Below, in pieces: positions 1-7,593 of a stretch of DNA of 19,292 nt. Positions within the stretch are counted from its first letter, which is position 1; each line of letters opens with the position of its first letter. The DNA lies in the NCBI GenBank assembly GCA_028696285.1, contig JAQVHJ010000003.1, positions 5,052-24,343 on the forward strand, read 5' to 3'. This DNA comes from a bacterium. Lineage in GTDB: Bacteria; AUK180; JAQVHJ01. Position numbers and translations under genes: made by a program. The notes under the pieces are model-generated. The model saw only the letters and a list, made by a program, of their open reading frames with translations. It was not told where the DNA came from and did not search any database.

Positions 1-362
1 GATCGAGATAGAGATTGAGACTTAATTCTGTATTATTAGCATTTAATACTTGTATTAAATAACGTTTGTGAAGCAAACCTTACTCATACTTGATACACTT
101 ACTGATTTAAGACCGGGGTTACTTACCGTCAGCTCCTGAAGGAAAGAAAAATATGAATATTAAACCTTATTAAGATCGAGATAGAGATTGAGACTTAATT
201 CTGTATTATTAGCATTTAATACTTGTATTAAATAACGTTTGTGAAGCAAACCTTACTCATACTTGATACACTTACTGATTTAAGACCGGGGTTACTTACC
301 ATCAACTCCTGAAGGATGAAAAAATATAAATATTAAACCAGATTGAGATCGAGATAGAGATT
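1..362. repeat. 173-bp tandem duplication with hairpins
   Basis: Two direct copies (1-173 and 174-346) are followed by the first 16 bases of a third unit (347-362). By eye, the first 127 bases of the two copies are identical and about nine differences fall in the last 46 bases. Each unit opens with a degenerate GAGATN hexamer run. Each contains a 9-bp inverted repeat with a 2-nt loop (41-49/52-60, repeated at 214-222/225-233) and a 5-bp one (64-68/74-78, repeated at 237-241/247-251). The window starts exactly at a unit boundary, so more copies may lie to the left. No ORF runs through the units. The function is unknown. Confidence 0.85.
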
Positions 363-383
363 AAGTGACCTTAGCATTGGATA

Positions 384-407
384 CAATCTCGATCTGATAT
401 CTCGGTC
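384..407. repeat. inverted copy of the GAGATN repeat
   Basis: Read on the minus strand, this segment gives GAGATATCAGATCGAGATT. It is the same word set as the GAGATC/GAGATA/GAGATT run at 343-362, in opposite orientation. The two runs form a loose inverted pair closing the tandem-repeat region. Confidence 0.5.
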
Positions 408-416
408 TTATTACTG

Positions 417-440
417 AAAATTCAACAGCGTTGAATTTTT
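417..440. other. 10-bp perfect stem-loop followed by T run
   Basis: Arms 417-426 (AAAATTCAAC) and 430-439 are perfectly complementary around a 3-nt AGC loop, and the right arm ends in five T. The stem is AT-rich. It could act as a weak bidirectional terminator, but no gene is known to end here inside the window. Confidence 0.35.
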
Positions 441-470
441 AACCGCAGAGAACGCTGAGGACGCAGAGAA
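441..470. repeat. CGCAGAG-type dispersed repeat
   Basis: The segment carries CGCAGAG, CGCTGAGG and CGCAGAG in series at about 10-nt spacing. It resembles the ACCGCAGAG...ACGCAGAG low-complexity intergenic repeat found in many environmental bacterial genomes. Only one block is present here. The identification is from memory of that repeat class. Confidence 0.45.
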
Positions 471-500
471 GAAATATAATTTTGAAGAATTAAATATTTA

Positions 501-585
501 TTCATCCCGTAGGGATAGAACGATTTTAGCCCACCATTTCAATGGTGGGTGTGAATGGAGAAGGACAATTATGCAGAGTTCAGAA
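501..585 (+). repeat. dispersed two-hairpin element, copy 1
   Basis: A small hairpin (ATCCC 504-508, loop GTA, GGGAT 512-516) is followed 13 nt later by a large perfect one (CCCACCATT 530-538, loop TC, AATGGTGGG 541-549). A second copy lies at 5000-5083 in the same orientation. In that copy both stems are unchanged and the small loop is GGA instead of GTA. Similarity continues weakly to a shared AGTTCAGAA. The layout resembles REP-like or small non-autonomous hairpin repeats. No REP-associated transposase is in the window. Confidence 0.75.
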
Positions 586-886
586 AGAGATATTCAGTTA
601 ATTGATAAATATATAATGTATGTCTATTGAATATTACATAATTGATATAGTTATTTATATAAAAATATTGAACTTCTCAAAAAATATTATAACCAATCCT
701 ACCCAGTAATGAAACACCGGGTTGATACTGAGTCCCTTGCGAGGCTAATTATTATTACTTCAATTTGCATTTTTAGTCACAAGCAAGGTACAGTGATCCA
801 GCTCAATTTCAGCAACCTTAAATTGTATCATGAAAATAGAAATAGATTTGTATCTTCAGCTCGAAAAACTCGAATCTATCCCGCGT
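586..886. other. AT-rich intergenic stretch with no recognisable gene
   Basis: The only plus-strand reading frame here (709-921, 70 codons) has no ribosome binding site, low-complexity composition and no family resemblance, and it runs into the DUF1844 gene on the other strand. I see no RNA gene, strong promoter or terminator in this stretch. Confidence 0.5.
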
Positions 887-1387
887 CTAAAACTCTTCTT
901 TTTCTTGTTTTTTCTTTTTAATCTTTTTCTTCTTCAATGATTTATCATCTATATCTTCATCAGTGAAGTGGTCAAGATCATCTTTACTTTTAAACTTCGG
1001 TTTCTTCTCTTTTACGGATATTTGTTCTTTTATTTCTTCTTCTTTCAATAGTTCCGTTTTTTCCGGGAATACATCTTCTTTTTCTGCAGTAGGGATTTCA
1101 TCTTCCTTTCCGGCAGTGGTAGGGCCTTTCTTCGCTTCGTCCATGAAGTTTAATTGAAGATTTGTTAAAGTAGTTTCAATAACCTTGGATTCTTCGGGTG
1201 TTCTGTTTCCTTCTGTTTTCTCTTTCAACATCCGGAGAATATCAATAAATGTTTTAGCTGCTTCAAGATTCCTTTCAACCTTCCCGTCAATGGGATTGGC
1301 ATACTTCCCCATAAATTGATATGCAGAGCTTTCATACTGCTGTATAAGCATAATAAAAAGAAAAGAGTTCATCGATTTTTGTTCCAT
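887..1387 (-). CDS. DUF1844 family protein with charged C-terminal tail
   Basis: This is a 166-residue protein. Residues about 5-83 match the small helical DUF1844 family: an N-terminal hydrophobic helix, then a segment with NLEAAKTFIDILRMLKEKTEGN (given here as key words NLEAAK, IDIL, EKTEGN at 40-61), then a helix ending LNFMDE. The family's function is not established. The usual domain is about 80-100 residues. The extra tail (residues 85-166) is Lys/Glu-rich and probably disordered, ending in a KKKKIKKKK run. The start is well supported: AGGAGGT at 1392-1398 on the minus strand, 4 nt before ATG. A near-consensus promoter lies at 1415-1443. The gene diverges from the TPR-like gene at 1664. 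I am fairly sure of the family. The cellular role is unknown, and I see no signal peptide. Confidence 0.8.
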   Translation of the reverse strand: MEQKSMNSFLFIMLIQQYESSAYQFMGKYANPIDGKVERNLEAAKTFIDILRMLKEKTEGNRTPEESKVIETTLTNLQLNFMDEAKKGPTTAGKEDEIPTAEKEDVFPEKTELLKEEEIKEQISVKEKKPKFKSKDDLDHFTDEDIDDKSLKKKKIKKKKQEKEEF

Positions 1388-1414
1388 AATTACCTCCTTT
1401 AATGACTAAATTAT

Positions 1415-1443
1415 ATTATATCATATTAGTAAAATTTAGTCAA
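1415..1443 (-). promoter_or_regulatory. sigma-70-type promoter for the DUF1844 gene
   Basis: Read on the minus strand: TTGACT (1438-1443), a 17-nt spacer, then TATAAT (1415-1420). This is one mismatch from the full consensus. The predicted start of transcription is near 1408, giving a leader of about 20 nt that contains the AGGAGGT ribosome binding site. Confidence 0.8.
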
Positions 1444-1613
1444 GTAAGAATTAAATTTGTACGGGACTCAAATATTTAACACACACATTATTTGAATGAA
1501 AATTTAGTTATTTATACATGATGCGAAGCTATGAACGGAATAATGCCAATATTTAGAGAGATTGTCAGGGGAGAGATTATTTTTTGTGTAGAGATTCAAT
1601 TTTTAAATCTCTA

Positions 1614-1642
1614 TTGAAAAATATAATAATATTTGTTATAAT
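1614..1642 (+). promoter_or_regulatory. sigma-70-type promoter for the TPR-like gene
   Basis: TTGAAA (1614-1619), a 17-nt spacer, then TATAAT (1637-1642). The predicted transcript starts near 1649, only about 15 nt before the ATG, so the leader is little more than the ribosome binding site AGGAG (1653-1657). Confidence 0.75.
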
Positions 1643-1663
1643 AAAAAATATCAGGAGAATTCA

Positions 1664-2341
1664 ATGAAAGATGATTTCAATAAACTTACACAGAATCAGA
1701 AATATTTAATCTGGGCAATTGTGATCATTGCATTCATTTCAACGCCAATATTATTGAAGGAAATTGAAAGGGGAACGTTTGATTATTTCGGCTTTACAAT
1801 GTTTTTTATTATATCACATGTGTTTTTTGGATTTGCATGCTGGGCATATTTCGGATTTCATAAAAAGAGATTGAAAGCTGAAGAACTTGAGTCGGAAGGG
1901 AAGTATTTGGAAGCGGTCAAGTTATATAAAGAAGCTCAAATGTTTCCTCAAGCTCAGGCTTGCTGGGAAAAATATTGTGAAAAGAAAAAAGCCGAAGCAA
2001 TGATATCTGAAAAGGAAGGATTTCTTGAAGAAGCACTAAAAATATACAGAGAGATTGAGAGTGAAGAAGATATTGAAAGATTGGAAAACATTTTAATGAA
2101 TATAAATAATGAAGAGAAACTCCTTAAAGCAAAAAAATATGAAGAAGCTGGGAAATTAGAGTATGCTCAGATAATCTACCAGCAATTAGGAATGACTGAA
2201 GAATCTGACCGTCTCGAAAGGCTGGAAATGCTTAATAAGGCAAAGAGATTCGAAAAAGAAACTAAATTCAGGGAAGCTGCCTTAATATATGAGACATTGA
2301 ATATGTGGGAAGACGCTAAGCGGTGTATGAAACAATTATAA
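1664..2341 (+). CDS. membrane protein with C-terminal TPR-like repeats
   Basis: This is a 225-residue protein of unknown specific function. Two hydrophobic segments (about residues 14-32 and 42-64) should form a membrane hairpin, leaving the rest in the cytoplasm. Residues about 72-225 contain four related helical-hairpin units. Each starts with a (A/K)xxxExxGKYxEA-like helix and continues with a Y-containing helix: around 72-104 (EGKYLEAVKLYKEA), 110-140 (EALKIYREIE), 156-187 (EEAGKLEYAQIIYQQLG) and 193-225 (REAALIYETL). This is the TPR/Sel1 style of protein-binding solenoid. The start has AGGAG at 6 nt and its own promoter at 1614-1642. It is divergent from the DUF1844 gene and convergent with the kinase operon at 2574. 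It probably acts as a membrane-tethered scaffold. That role is an inference from the repeats only. Confidence 0.75.
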   Translation: MKDDFNKLTQNQKYLIWAIVIIAFISTPILLKEIERGTFDYFGFTMFFIISHVFFGFACWAYFGFHKKRLKAEELESEGKYLEAVKLYKEAQMFPQAQACWEKYCEKKKAEAMISEKEGFLEEALKIYREIESEEDIERLENILMNINNEEKLLKAKKYEEAGKLEYAQIIYQQLGMTEESDRLERLEMLNKAKRFEKETKFREAALIYETLNMWEDAKRCMKQL

Positions 2342-2374
2342 AAGGTGCCGGCCCTTTACTTTTTACTTTTTTTC
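2341..2374 (+). terminator. weak intrinsic terminator after the TPR-like gene
   Basis: AAAGG (2341-2345) pairs with CCTTT (2353-2357) around a GC-rich 7-nt loop. A strongly T-rich tract (2360-2373) follows. The stem is only 5 bp, so efficiency is uncertain, but the position directly after the stop codon and between convergent genes fits. Confidence 0.4.
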
Positions 2375-2534
2375 AATAATCTCTGCTGTTTTTTTAAATT
2401 TTATTCGTATAAAATTACAAAGAGATACTTCCTAACTATCAATATGTTCGACGATTCATTGAATAAAAGCCGATTATTTTTGATTATCAATTTTTCAACT
2501 TTTTTTCTATCCGTCCCTGTTTTTTTATCACGAA

Positions 2535-2577
2535 TCACGGTTTGCAATTTCCATTACCGTTAACCGTTAACCGTTAA
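2535..2577. repeat. CACGAAT/CCGTTAA repeat at a gene end
   Basis: Three perfect tandem CCGTTAA heptamers (2557-2563, 2564-2570, 2571-2577) follow an ATCACGAATCACGG word. The last heptamer contains the stop codon (2574-2576, minus strand) of the kinase-like gene, so the repeat abuts and overlaps the coding end. The same word family occurs at 4765-4850, 5140-5245 and 16395-16456. Between this repeat and 2374 I see only T-rich sequence with no gene. Confidence 0.7.
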
Positions 2578-3926
2578 TGGTATTTCAGTTGTGAGCCGCC
2601 GATGAATTCGCGTAGGACGGAATCTCCGGGGATGCAGGTATCGTCCTGAACTTCCTGGAGCTGGTTCAAGAGTTCGTAGATCCGTTTTGCACGGAGGAAT
2701 GCGTCTAATTTAGCGGGTTCATCTTTATATTTATCCATTATCGGCTTAATGAATTTGAACAGGTATTTCTTCATTACAGGGAGTTCATAAGGCATCGCAC
2801 CGTTAAAAATAAAATCGGCAAATTTCATATTTGGAATTATATGTTTTATCTCACCTTTCCTGACATAATGCCAGTGTCCAACTGTTTTTTCCGGGTCATA
2901 ACTTCTGAACTGGCTGTCCCGGATCATTCTTCGGAGAAGTCGCAGATCCGTCCAACGAACGAAGCTTCCGTTCTTATCCTTTAACTGGCACAATGTTTCA
3001 ATATAAAACTTGAACTTCTTCTCTTCGGGAATATGTCCTGTCATTCCGTGATAAAATCCATATAATGAATCTATGAGAAGAACCTCATTATTTTCAAGTT
3101 TAAAATTGGTTGTTTCCTTTTCTCTCTTTCCTGATTTAAAATTATAAATGGGGCATTTAATCTCTTTCCCTTCAATAAGCTGAGATAAGTGTTCACTGAT
3201 TAATGGCAGGTCCAGTGCTTCCGGTGTTTCAAAATCATAATCACCGAACTCATCCTTTGGATGGTATTCGAGGTCATAATAATAATTATCAACATTAATT
3301 GCCTTTAGTGTGAATCCGCGCTGCTTCAAGAAATCTGCAATACGCAGGGTAGTCGTGGTCTTTCCGGAAGATGACGGTCCGGAAATAATTATCATCCTGA
3401 TGGATTCAATATGCTTATAAATATTCTGAGCAGCAACTTCCAATCGGTAATTGTAATCCTTCTCAGCATCCTGAACTAATTTACAGAATTTTTTCGGGTC
3501 TTTAATTATTTTATTCAGTTTTGCAATTGTTTCACAATTATGTTCAGCATTCCACCAGAGCGTTCTCCAGATTACATCGTATGGTATATTCCCGTGAGTA
3601 TATTCTGCCGCATCCTTTGCTTTCCGCATCTCTGCCCGTTGCGCCCGGTATAATATATATGCTTTCGCAGTTTTTGCATGACCGTTTTCAATTAAAACCT
3701 TTTCAACAATATCCTGAATATTTTCAACAGTCGGGAGCATGTCAGAACTGTACGCCTGGTTAATTAAATCTATTACCTTATTAGTGAGGGAGACGGTTAA
3801 TTCCCGGTCATGGCCACCGACCGCAGCTGCTGCGCGATAAATTGCAAGCGTAACCTTTTCCGGGTCAAATTCAACGATCTTCCCGTTGCGTTTGACCAAT
3901 GATTTAATTTTGCATTCCTTATACAT
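2574..3926 (-). CDS. ATP-cone plus uridine-kinase-like P-loop protein
   Basis: This is a 450-residue fusion. Residues about 5-100 form an ATP-cone: the opening VKRNGKIVEFDPEK and the closing helix ending AYILYRAQR are typical of this nucleotide-sensing domain, best known from ribonucleotide reductases and NrdR. The second half is a P-loop kinase of the phosphoribulokinase/uridine kinase type, with Walker A GPSSSGKTT at 183-191, the NVDNYYYD motif at 211-218 that supplies the substrate-side acidic residue, and LLIDSLYGFY (283-292) as the Walker-B-like strand. The likely reaction is ATP-dependent phosphorylation of a nucleoside or similar hydroxyl compound, with the ATP-cone as allosteric sensor. 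The true substrate is not shown. AGAGGA lies about 5 nt before the ATG. The gene starts 10 nt after the nucleotidyltransferase gene, so they are co-transcribed from 4675-4703. Confidence 0.85.
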   Translation of the reverse strand: MYKECKIKSLVKRNGKIVEFDPEKVTLAIYRAAAAVGGHDRELTVSLTNKVIDLINQAYSSDMLPTVENIQDIVEKVLIENGHAKTAKAYILYRAQRAEMRKAKDAAEYTHGNIPYDVIWRTLWWNAEHNCETIAKLNKIIKDPKKFCKLVQDAEKDYNYRLEVAAQNIYKHIESIRMIIISGPSSSGKTTTTLRIADFLKQRGFTLKAINVDNYYYDLEYHPKDEFGDYDFETPEALDLPLISEHLSQLIEGKEIKCPIYNFKSGKREKETTNFKLENNEVLLIDSLYGFYHGMTGHIPEEKKFKFYIETLCQLKDKNGSFVRWTDLRLLRRMIRDSQFRSYDPEKTVGHWHYVRKGEIKHIIPNMKFADFIFNGAMPYELPVMKKYLFKFIKPIMDKYKDEPAKLDAFLRAKRIYELLNQLQEVQDDTCIPGDSVLREFIGGSQLKYH

Positions 3927-3936
3927 TTTTATCCTC

Positions 3937-4653
3937 TTACTTCTTTTTAAAATGATATTGTAATCTCTTTAAATTTTCCGGGGTACCAAAATCCATCCAG
4001 AAATCATAATGGGGGTACCCGAAGATATCTGTTCCCTCCCGAAGCAGCGGCAAGATAATATCTTCCGAAAACTCATAATACTTTCCCTTCGCTAATGACT
4101 TAAGATTAGTACTGATGACCTCCTTTTTCCATACTGAAATACCGGTATAAATTCCGCCTTGGACAGAAGAATCAGGACGAAAATTCTTTTCGGCAAATTC
4201 AGTTATATGAAAAGCCGAATCTATCTTAAGATCGGTCGGCTGTCGTCCCGGTTTAAATGCAAGAGTCAGAGAACTGCCTTTTTCATTATGAAATGCGATT
4301 AATTTCTTGAGGTCAAGTTCAGAGTAAATATCAGAGTTAATAACAATAAAATCGTCGTCTAATAGAAAATCCCTGCAGTTAATGATCGCGCCTCCGGTTC
4401 CGAGAAGATTCTCCTCATAAGAAAAATAAAATGAGAAGTCTGCAAGTTCACTCGTGGTTGCAAAGAACCTGACAATATCCTTCCAGAGATGGTGGAGATT
4501 TACCCCGACATGATTTATCCCTGCATCACGGAGCTTTTCAAGAACATGAAATATAGCTTCTCTATTTCCAAACCTGATCAATGATTTTGGAATAGAATCC
4601 GTAAGTGGTCTCAAACGTTTACCTAAACCGGCAGCTAAAATCAATGCCTTCAA
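3937..4653 (-). CDS. sugar-1-phosphate nucleotidyltransferase
   Basis: This is a 238-residue enzyme of the nucleotidyltransferase family (RmlA/ManC/MurU type). It makes an NDP-sugar from NTP and a sugar 1-phosphate. Visible motifs are the nucleotide-binding loop LAAGLGKRLRPLT (6-18), PKSL (22-25), LLGTGGAI (83-90), the metal-binding NSD (106-108), and WMDFGTPENL near the C-terminus (219-228). The length is that of the short catalytic-only form, with no hexapeptide acyltransferase tail, as in MurU or mannose-1-phosphate guanylyltransferase homologues. Sugar and base specificity cannot be read. The start codon is TTG (4651-4653 on the minus strand). It is supported by the GGCGGAAG ribosome binding site just upstream and by the family's invariant MKAxILAAG beginning. 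It is first in a two-gene operon with the ATP-cone kinase, which suggests nucleotide or nucleotide-sugar supply. Confidence 0.88.
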   Translation of the reverse strand: MKALILAAGLGKRLRPLTDSIPKSLIRFGNREAIFHVLEKLRDAGINHVGVNLHHLWKDIVRFFATTSELADFSFYFSYEENLLGTGGAIINCRDFLLDDDFIVINSDIYSELDLKKLIAFHNEKGSSLTLAFKPGRQPTDLKIDSAFHITEFAEKNFRPDSSVQGGIYTGISVWKKEVISTNLKSLAKGKYYEFSEDIILPLLREGTDIFGYPHYDFWMDFGTPENLKRLQYHFKKK

Positions 4654-4674
4654 AATTCTTCCGCCTTTTTTATT

Positions 4675-4703
4675 ATTTTAACATGTTTTAAAGTATTTTT
4701 CAA
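4675..4703 (-). promoter_or_regulatory. extended -10 promoter of the nucleotidyltransferase operon
   Basis: On the minus strand: TTGAAA (4698-4703), a 17-nt spacer ending in TGT, then TAAAAT (4675-4680). The TGn before the -10 gives an extended -10 element. The predicted transcript starts near 4668, about 15 nt before the TTG start codon. Confidence 0.7.
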
Positions 4704-4737
4704 CTAAAAAATAAAAAAACAGCGGGGCTCTACATAT

Positions 4738-4972
4738 CGTATCAAATGTTTATAATACAATTCTTACCGTTTACCGTTCACAAATCACCGTTTACCATTT
4801 ACCGTTCCCCGTTCACCGTTTACCGTTTACCGTTCACCGTTTCACATGTTTTAACCTGACGATGTATTTTGTTCAAATGATACGGGCGTTATCGCAAGAT
4901 CTAGCAAGCGCAGCGATGCGTCCTCGCCGTTCGCCCCTACGATGCGTATCAAATGTTTATAAAACAATTCTT
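4738..4972. repeat. 28-bp direct repeat 207 bp apart
   Basis: Positions 4738-4765 and 4945-4972 share CGTATCAAATG and the following TTTATAANACAATTCTT with one mismatch. Both copies run directly into TTACCG/TTCACGG-type repeats (4765 and 4975), so the unit probably travelled together with that repeat family. The DNA between them (about 4855-4940) is locally GC-richer with no believable gene. Confidence 0.6.
4765..4850. repeat. degenerate TTTACCG/TTCACCG tandem array
   Basis: This is a near-continuous run of 6- to 7-nt words of the form CCGTTTA, CCGTTCA and CCCGTTCA. Interruptions such as CACAAATCACC belong to the related CACGAAT word family. It does not encode anything recognisable. The same family recurs at 2535, 5140 and 16395. 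Confidence 0.75.
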
Positions 4973-4999
4973 TCGTTCACGGTTCACAAATCTTTTTCT

Positions 5000-5083
5000 T
5001 CATCCCGGAGGGATAGAACGGTTTTAGCCCACCATTTCAATGGTGGGTGTGAATGAAGAAAAATAATCGCGCGAAGTTCAGAA
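5000..5083 (+). repeat. dispersed two-hairpin element, copy 2
   Basis: Small hairpin ATCCC (5002-5006), loop GGA, GGGAT (5010-5014). Large hairpin CCCACCATT (5028-5036), loop TC, AATGGTGGG (5039-5047). Its partner copy at 501-585 has the same orientation and spacing. The right-hand similarity ends near the shared AGTTCAGAA. Confidence 0.75.
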
Positions 5084-5139
5084 TAATTTAACAACGCAAA
5101 ATATTATTAATGTAATGCCTATTTCACATTACATTTCGA

Positions 5140-5245
5140 ATCACTGTTCACGAATCACGAATCACGACATCCGTTCCCCATTCACCGTTGACCATTCACC
5201 GTTTACCATTCCCCGTTCCCCGTTTACCGTTTACCGTTTACCGTA
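5140..5245. repeat. CACGAAT and TTTACCG repeat array
   Basis: CACGAATCACGAATCACGA words (5149-5167) change into CCATTCACCGTTGACC and then CCGTTTACCGTTTACCG words. The two word families adjoin each other here, which suggests one composite repeat. An apparent 70-codon frame (5115-5327) is produced by the repeat and is not a gene. Confidence 0.75.
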
Positions 5246-5285
5246 CCAATGTGGACTTGTGGACCCCGGCACCATAATAAAATCG

Positions 5286-5314
5286 TTGACTATTAAAAAA
5301 AAACGTGTTATAAT
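5286..5314 (+). promoter_or_regulatory. strong extended -10 promoter for the SpoIIE-phosphatase genes
   Basis: TTGACT (5286-5291), a 17-nt spacer containing a poly-A run, then TATAAT (5309-5314) preceded by TGT, an extended -10. The transcript should begin near 5321, leaving a leader of about 80 nt before the ATG at 5402. This is the strongest promoter in the window by consensus match. It sits about 40 bp downstream of a repeat array. Confidence 0.8.
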
Positions 5315-5401
5315 TATAAATCAATAAAGATTAAATTTTTTCATTTTTTCTTTATTTCTTTTGGAGACATTTTATTTAAAAAGACATTAAGGACATTTTT
5401 T

Positions 5402-7561
5402 ATGACAGAAGAAACTCCATTAAATAAGCGAAGCATTACACTAAAGCTCCTGCTTACCTTACTGGGTTTTTCCGTTCTAATCATACTTATCCTTTCGATA
5501 GTATCTCTTGTAACCATCAATGACCTTGGAAAGTACTCTGTTAACAGTGCCAGCAAGCAGGGTGAGCAGGCAATTAACGACAGTATAACCGTATTGAATT
5601 CACAGACCGAGAAATTTCTGTTAAATATAGTAAAAGCACAAGCGGAGATCAGCGGAAATAATTTAAAGAAATTCCAAAATGAAGTGAATATCCTGGTAAG
5701 TCATGCAGAAAGATTAATCAACAATCCTCCTTTACATGGGAGCATGGAGATTTATTCCGATAAACAGGAGCCTGAGGATCATTTAAAGACCTGTTCATAT
5801 AAACTTGCACCGGGGGTTAAGCTGGATTCAGTCAGGAATGAGATTGAGATTTTAAATCAGATGTCGGATATTTTCGGAATGATCCTTGATAATGATGAGA
5901 ATATAGATTCCATTTTCATTGGCACGGAGAGCGGTGTAATCCTATCATATCCCTGGGACTCAGGGCTAAGTGAAGATTACGATCCGCGCCTGCGTGACTG
6001 GTATAAAAAAGCGGTATTGTCATCAACTGGAGTTTGGACGGATCCGTATGTTGAACCACTGAAAAATGAATTAATAATTACATTTGCAAAACCTTTTTAT
6101 AATTCAAAAGGGAAGTTGCAAGGGGTTATAGAAATTGATATTACAATGAAAGCGATGAATGATCGTATTGTTAATACGAAAATAGGCCGGAAAGGTTATG
6201 CGTTTTTAATTGACAAGAATGGAAAGGTGATAGTAAGGCCTGATTTAAAGGTAAATGACACGCGTTGGGATGAGACATATGAAACAGATTGTTTACTGGA
6301 TACGGATAATATTGATTTGAAGGATATCATTCAAAAGATGGTATCGGGTGAGACGGGAGTTTCTAAATGTGTTTTAGATGAAGAGGAGAGATTTATTGCT
6401 TATGCCCCGGTCCAAAACACCGGTTGGAGTTTGGGAATAGTGATTCCCCTGAAGGATATACTTGAGCCGCTATTTCAAACCCAGACGAAGCTTAAAAATG
6501 AGACAGAAAAAAGTGAAGATAATATCACCCGGAAAAAACGAAGACTTGCAGTAATCCTTCTCATAAGTTCGCTATTATTATTGATATTAATATTTATCGC
6601 ATCAAAAAGCATTTCAGACAGAATTACTGATCCTATACTGGCCTTGAATGCAGGCGCAAATATAGTCGGGAGCGGAAATCTTGACTATTCCCTTGAAATT
6701 CATACAGGTGATGAGATTGAGGATCTTGCAAATACCTTTAATAAAATGACTCAGAATCTTAAGGTCTATATCAGTGACCTGAAGGAGACAACCGCTGAGA
6801 AGGAAAGGATTGAGAGTGATTTAAGGATTGCAACCGAGATACAGATGAGTATGTTACCGACTACATTTCCTCCATTTCCGGACAGGAATGAATTTGACAT
6901 TTTTGCATCCATGGTTCCTGCGAAAGAAGTTGGCGGTGATTTCTATGATTTCTTCTTTATTTCTCAGGATGAATTATGTTTTGTAATTGGTGATGTTTCA
7001 GGGAAGGGAGTTCCTGCTGCGTTGTTCATGGCGATTACAAAAACACTTATTAAGACCGAGGTTTCCAGGGGAATTTCACCGGAAACAGCTTTATTTAATG
7101 TTAACAGTATATTAATTTCTGAAAATAAAGCATGTATGTTCGTGACAGTTTTCTGCTGTATTTTAAATGTAAGGACAGGCGAACTGAGATTTGCAAATGC
7201 AGGGCATAATCCTCCGGTTATTTCAAAAGCAGGTAACCCGGCGGAATTTCTTAAGGAAGAATCCGGTTTTGTTTTAGGTGTAATGCCGGGGATTAAGTTC
7301 GGCACCGGAAAAATTCATTTAAACAGTAATGATTTATTGCTTTTATATACAGACGGTGTTACAGAAGCGAATAACGAGAAGAAGGAACTATTCTCAAACC
7401 AGAGACTGATTGATATAGTTAATAGAATCAAATTAGAAAATACTGAAAAAATAATTCAGGAAATTAAAGTTGAGATTAATGCATTTGCAGGTAATGAACC
7501 ACAGAGTGATGATATTACCATGCTCGCAATAAGATACTATCCGGCGAAACCGGAGGAGTGA
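5402..7561 (+). CDS. dCache-HAMP-SpoIIE PP2C-type phosphatase
   Basis: This is a 719-residue transmembrane signalling phosphatase. TM1 (about 15-37) and TM2 (about 382-400) bracket an extracytoplasmic dCache sensor. The sensor is recognised by its length and by DPRLRDWYKKA (194-204), the signature that contacts small-molecule ligands in this family. A HAMP linker (about 400-455) and a short helix precede the RsbU/SpoIIE-type PP2C domain (about 470-712). Metal and catalytic motifs are all present: GGDFYD (511-516), GDVSGKG (530-536), NAGHNPP (599-605), YTDGVTEA (649-656) and SDDIT (702-706). It should dephosphorylate a Ser/Thr-phosphorylated STAS-type anti-anti-sigma partner in response to an external ligand. 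No STAS or anti-sigma gene is in the window. TAAGGA at 8 nt supports the start. It is followed 32 nt later by a second SpoIIE gene. Confidence 0.9.
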   Translation: MTEETPLNKRSITLKLLLTLLGFSVLIILILSIVSLVTINDLGKYSVNSASKQGEQAINDSITVLNSQTEKFLLNIVKAQAEISGNNLKKFQNEVNILVSHAERLINNPPLHGSMEIYSDKQEPEDHLKTCSYKLAPGVKLDSVRNEIEILNQMSDIFGMILDNDENIDSIFIGTESGVILSYPWDSGLSEDYDPRLRDWYKKAVLSSTGVWTDPYVEPLKNELIITFAKPFYNSKGKLQGVIEIDITMKAMNDRIVNTKIGRKGYAFLIDKNGKVIVRPDLKVNDTRWDETYETDCLLDTDNIDLKDIIQKMVSGETGVSKCVLDEEERFIAYAPVQNTGWSLGIVIPLKDILEPLFQTQTKLKNETEKSEDNITRKKRRLAVILLISSLLLLILIFIASKSISDRITDPILALNAGANIVGSGNLDYSLEIHTGDEIEDLANTFNKMTQNLKVYISDLKETTAEKERIESDLRIATEIQMSMLPTTFPPFPDRNEFDIFASMVPAKEVGGDFYDFFFISQDELCFVIGDVSGKGVPAALFMAITKTLIKTEVSRGISPETALFNVNSILISENKACMFVTVFCCILNVRTGELRFANAGHNPPVISKAGNPAEFLKEESGFVLGVMPGIKFGTGKIHLNSNDLLLLYTDGVTEANNEKKELFSNQRLIDIVNRIKLENTEKIIQEIKVEINAFAGNEPQSDDITMLAIRYYPAKPEE

Positions 7562-7593
7562 ATGAATGATTGTAAAAAATATTATAGGATTAT

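Noticed and set aside
1..362. CRISPR array
   Set aside because: The 173-bp units are directly adjacent with no unique spacers and no cas gene nearby.
709..921. 70-codon plus-strand frame left of the DUF1844 gene
   Set aside because: It has no ribosome binding site and no family resemblance, and it overlaps the end of a well-supported gene on the other strand.
2345..2563. 72-codon frame after the TPR-like gene
   Set aside because: Its Phe-rich translation comes from the T-rich terminator region, with no start signal.
4862..5327. Two short frames (64 and 70 codons) in the divergent intergenic region
   Set aside because: Their sequence is made of the dispersed repeats, with no ribosome binding site. 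The second also runs over the promoter at 5286-5314.
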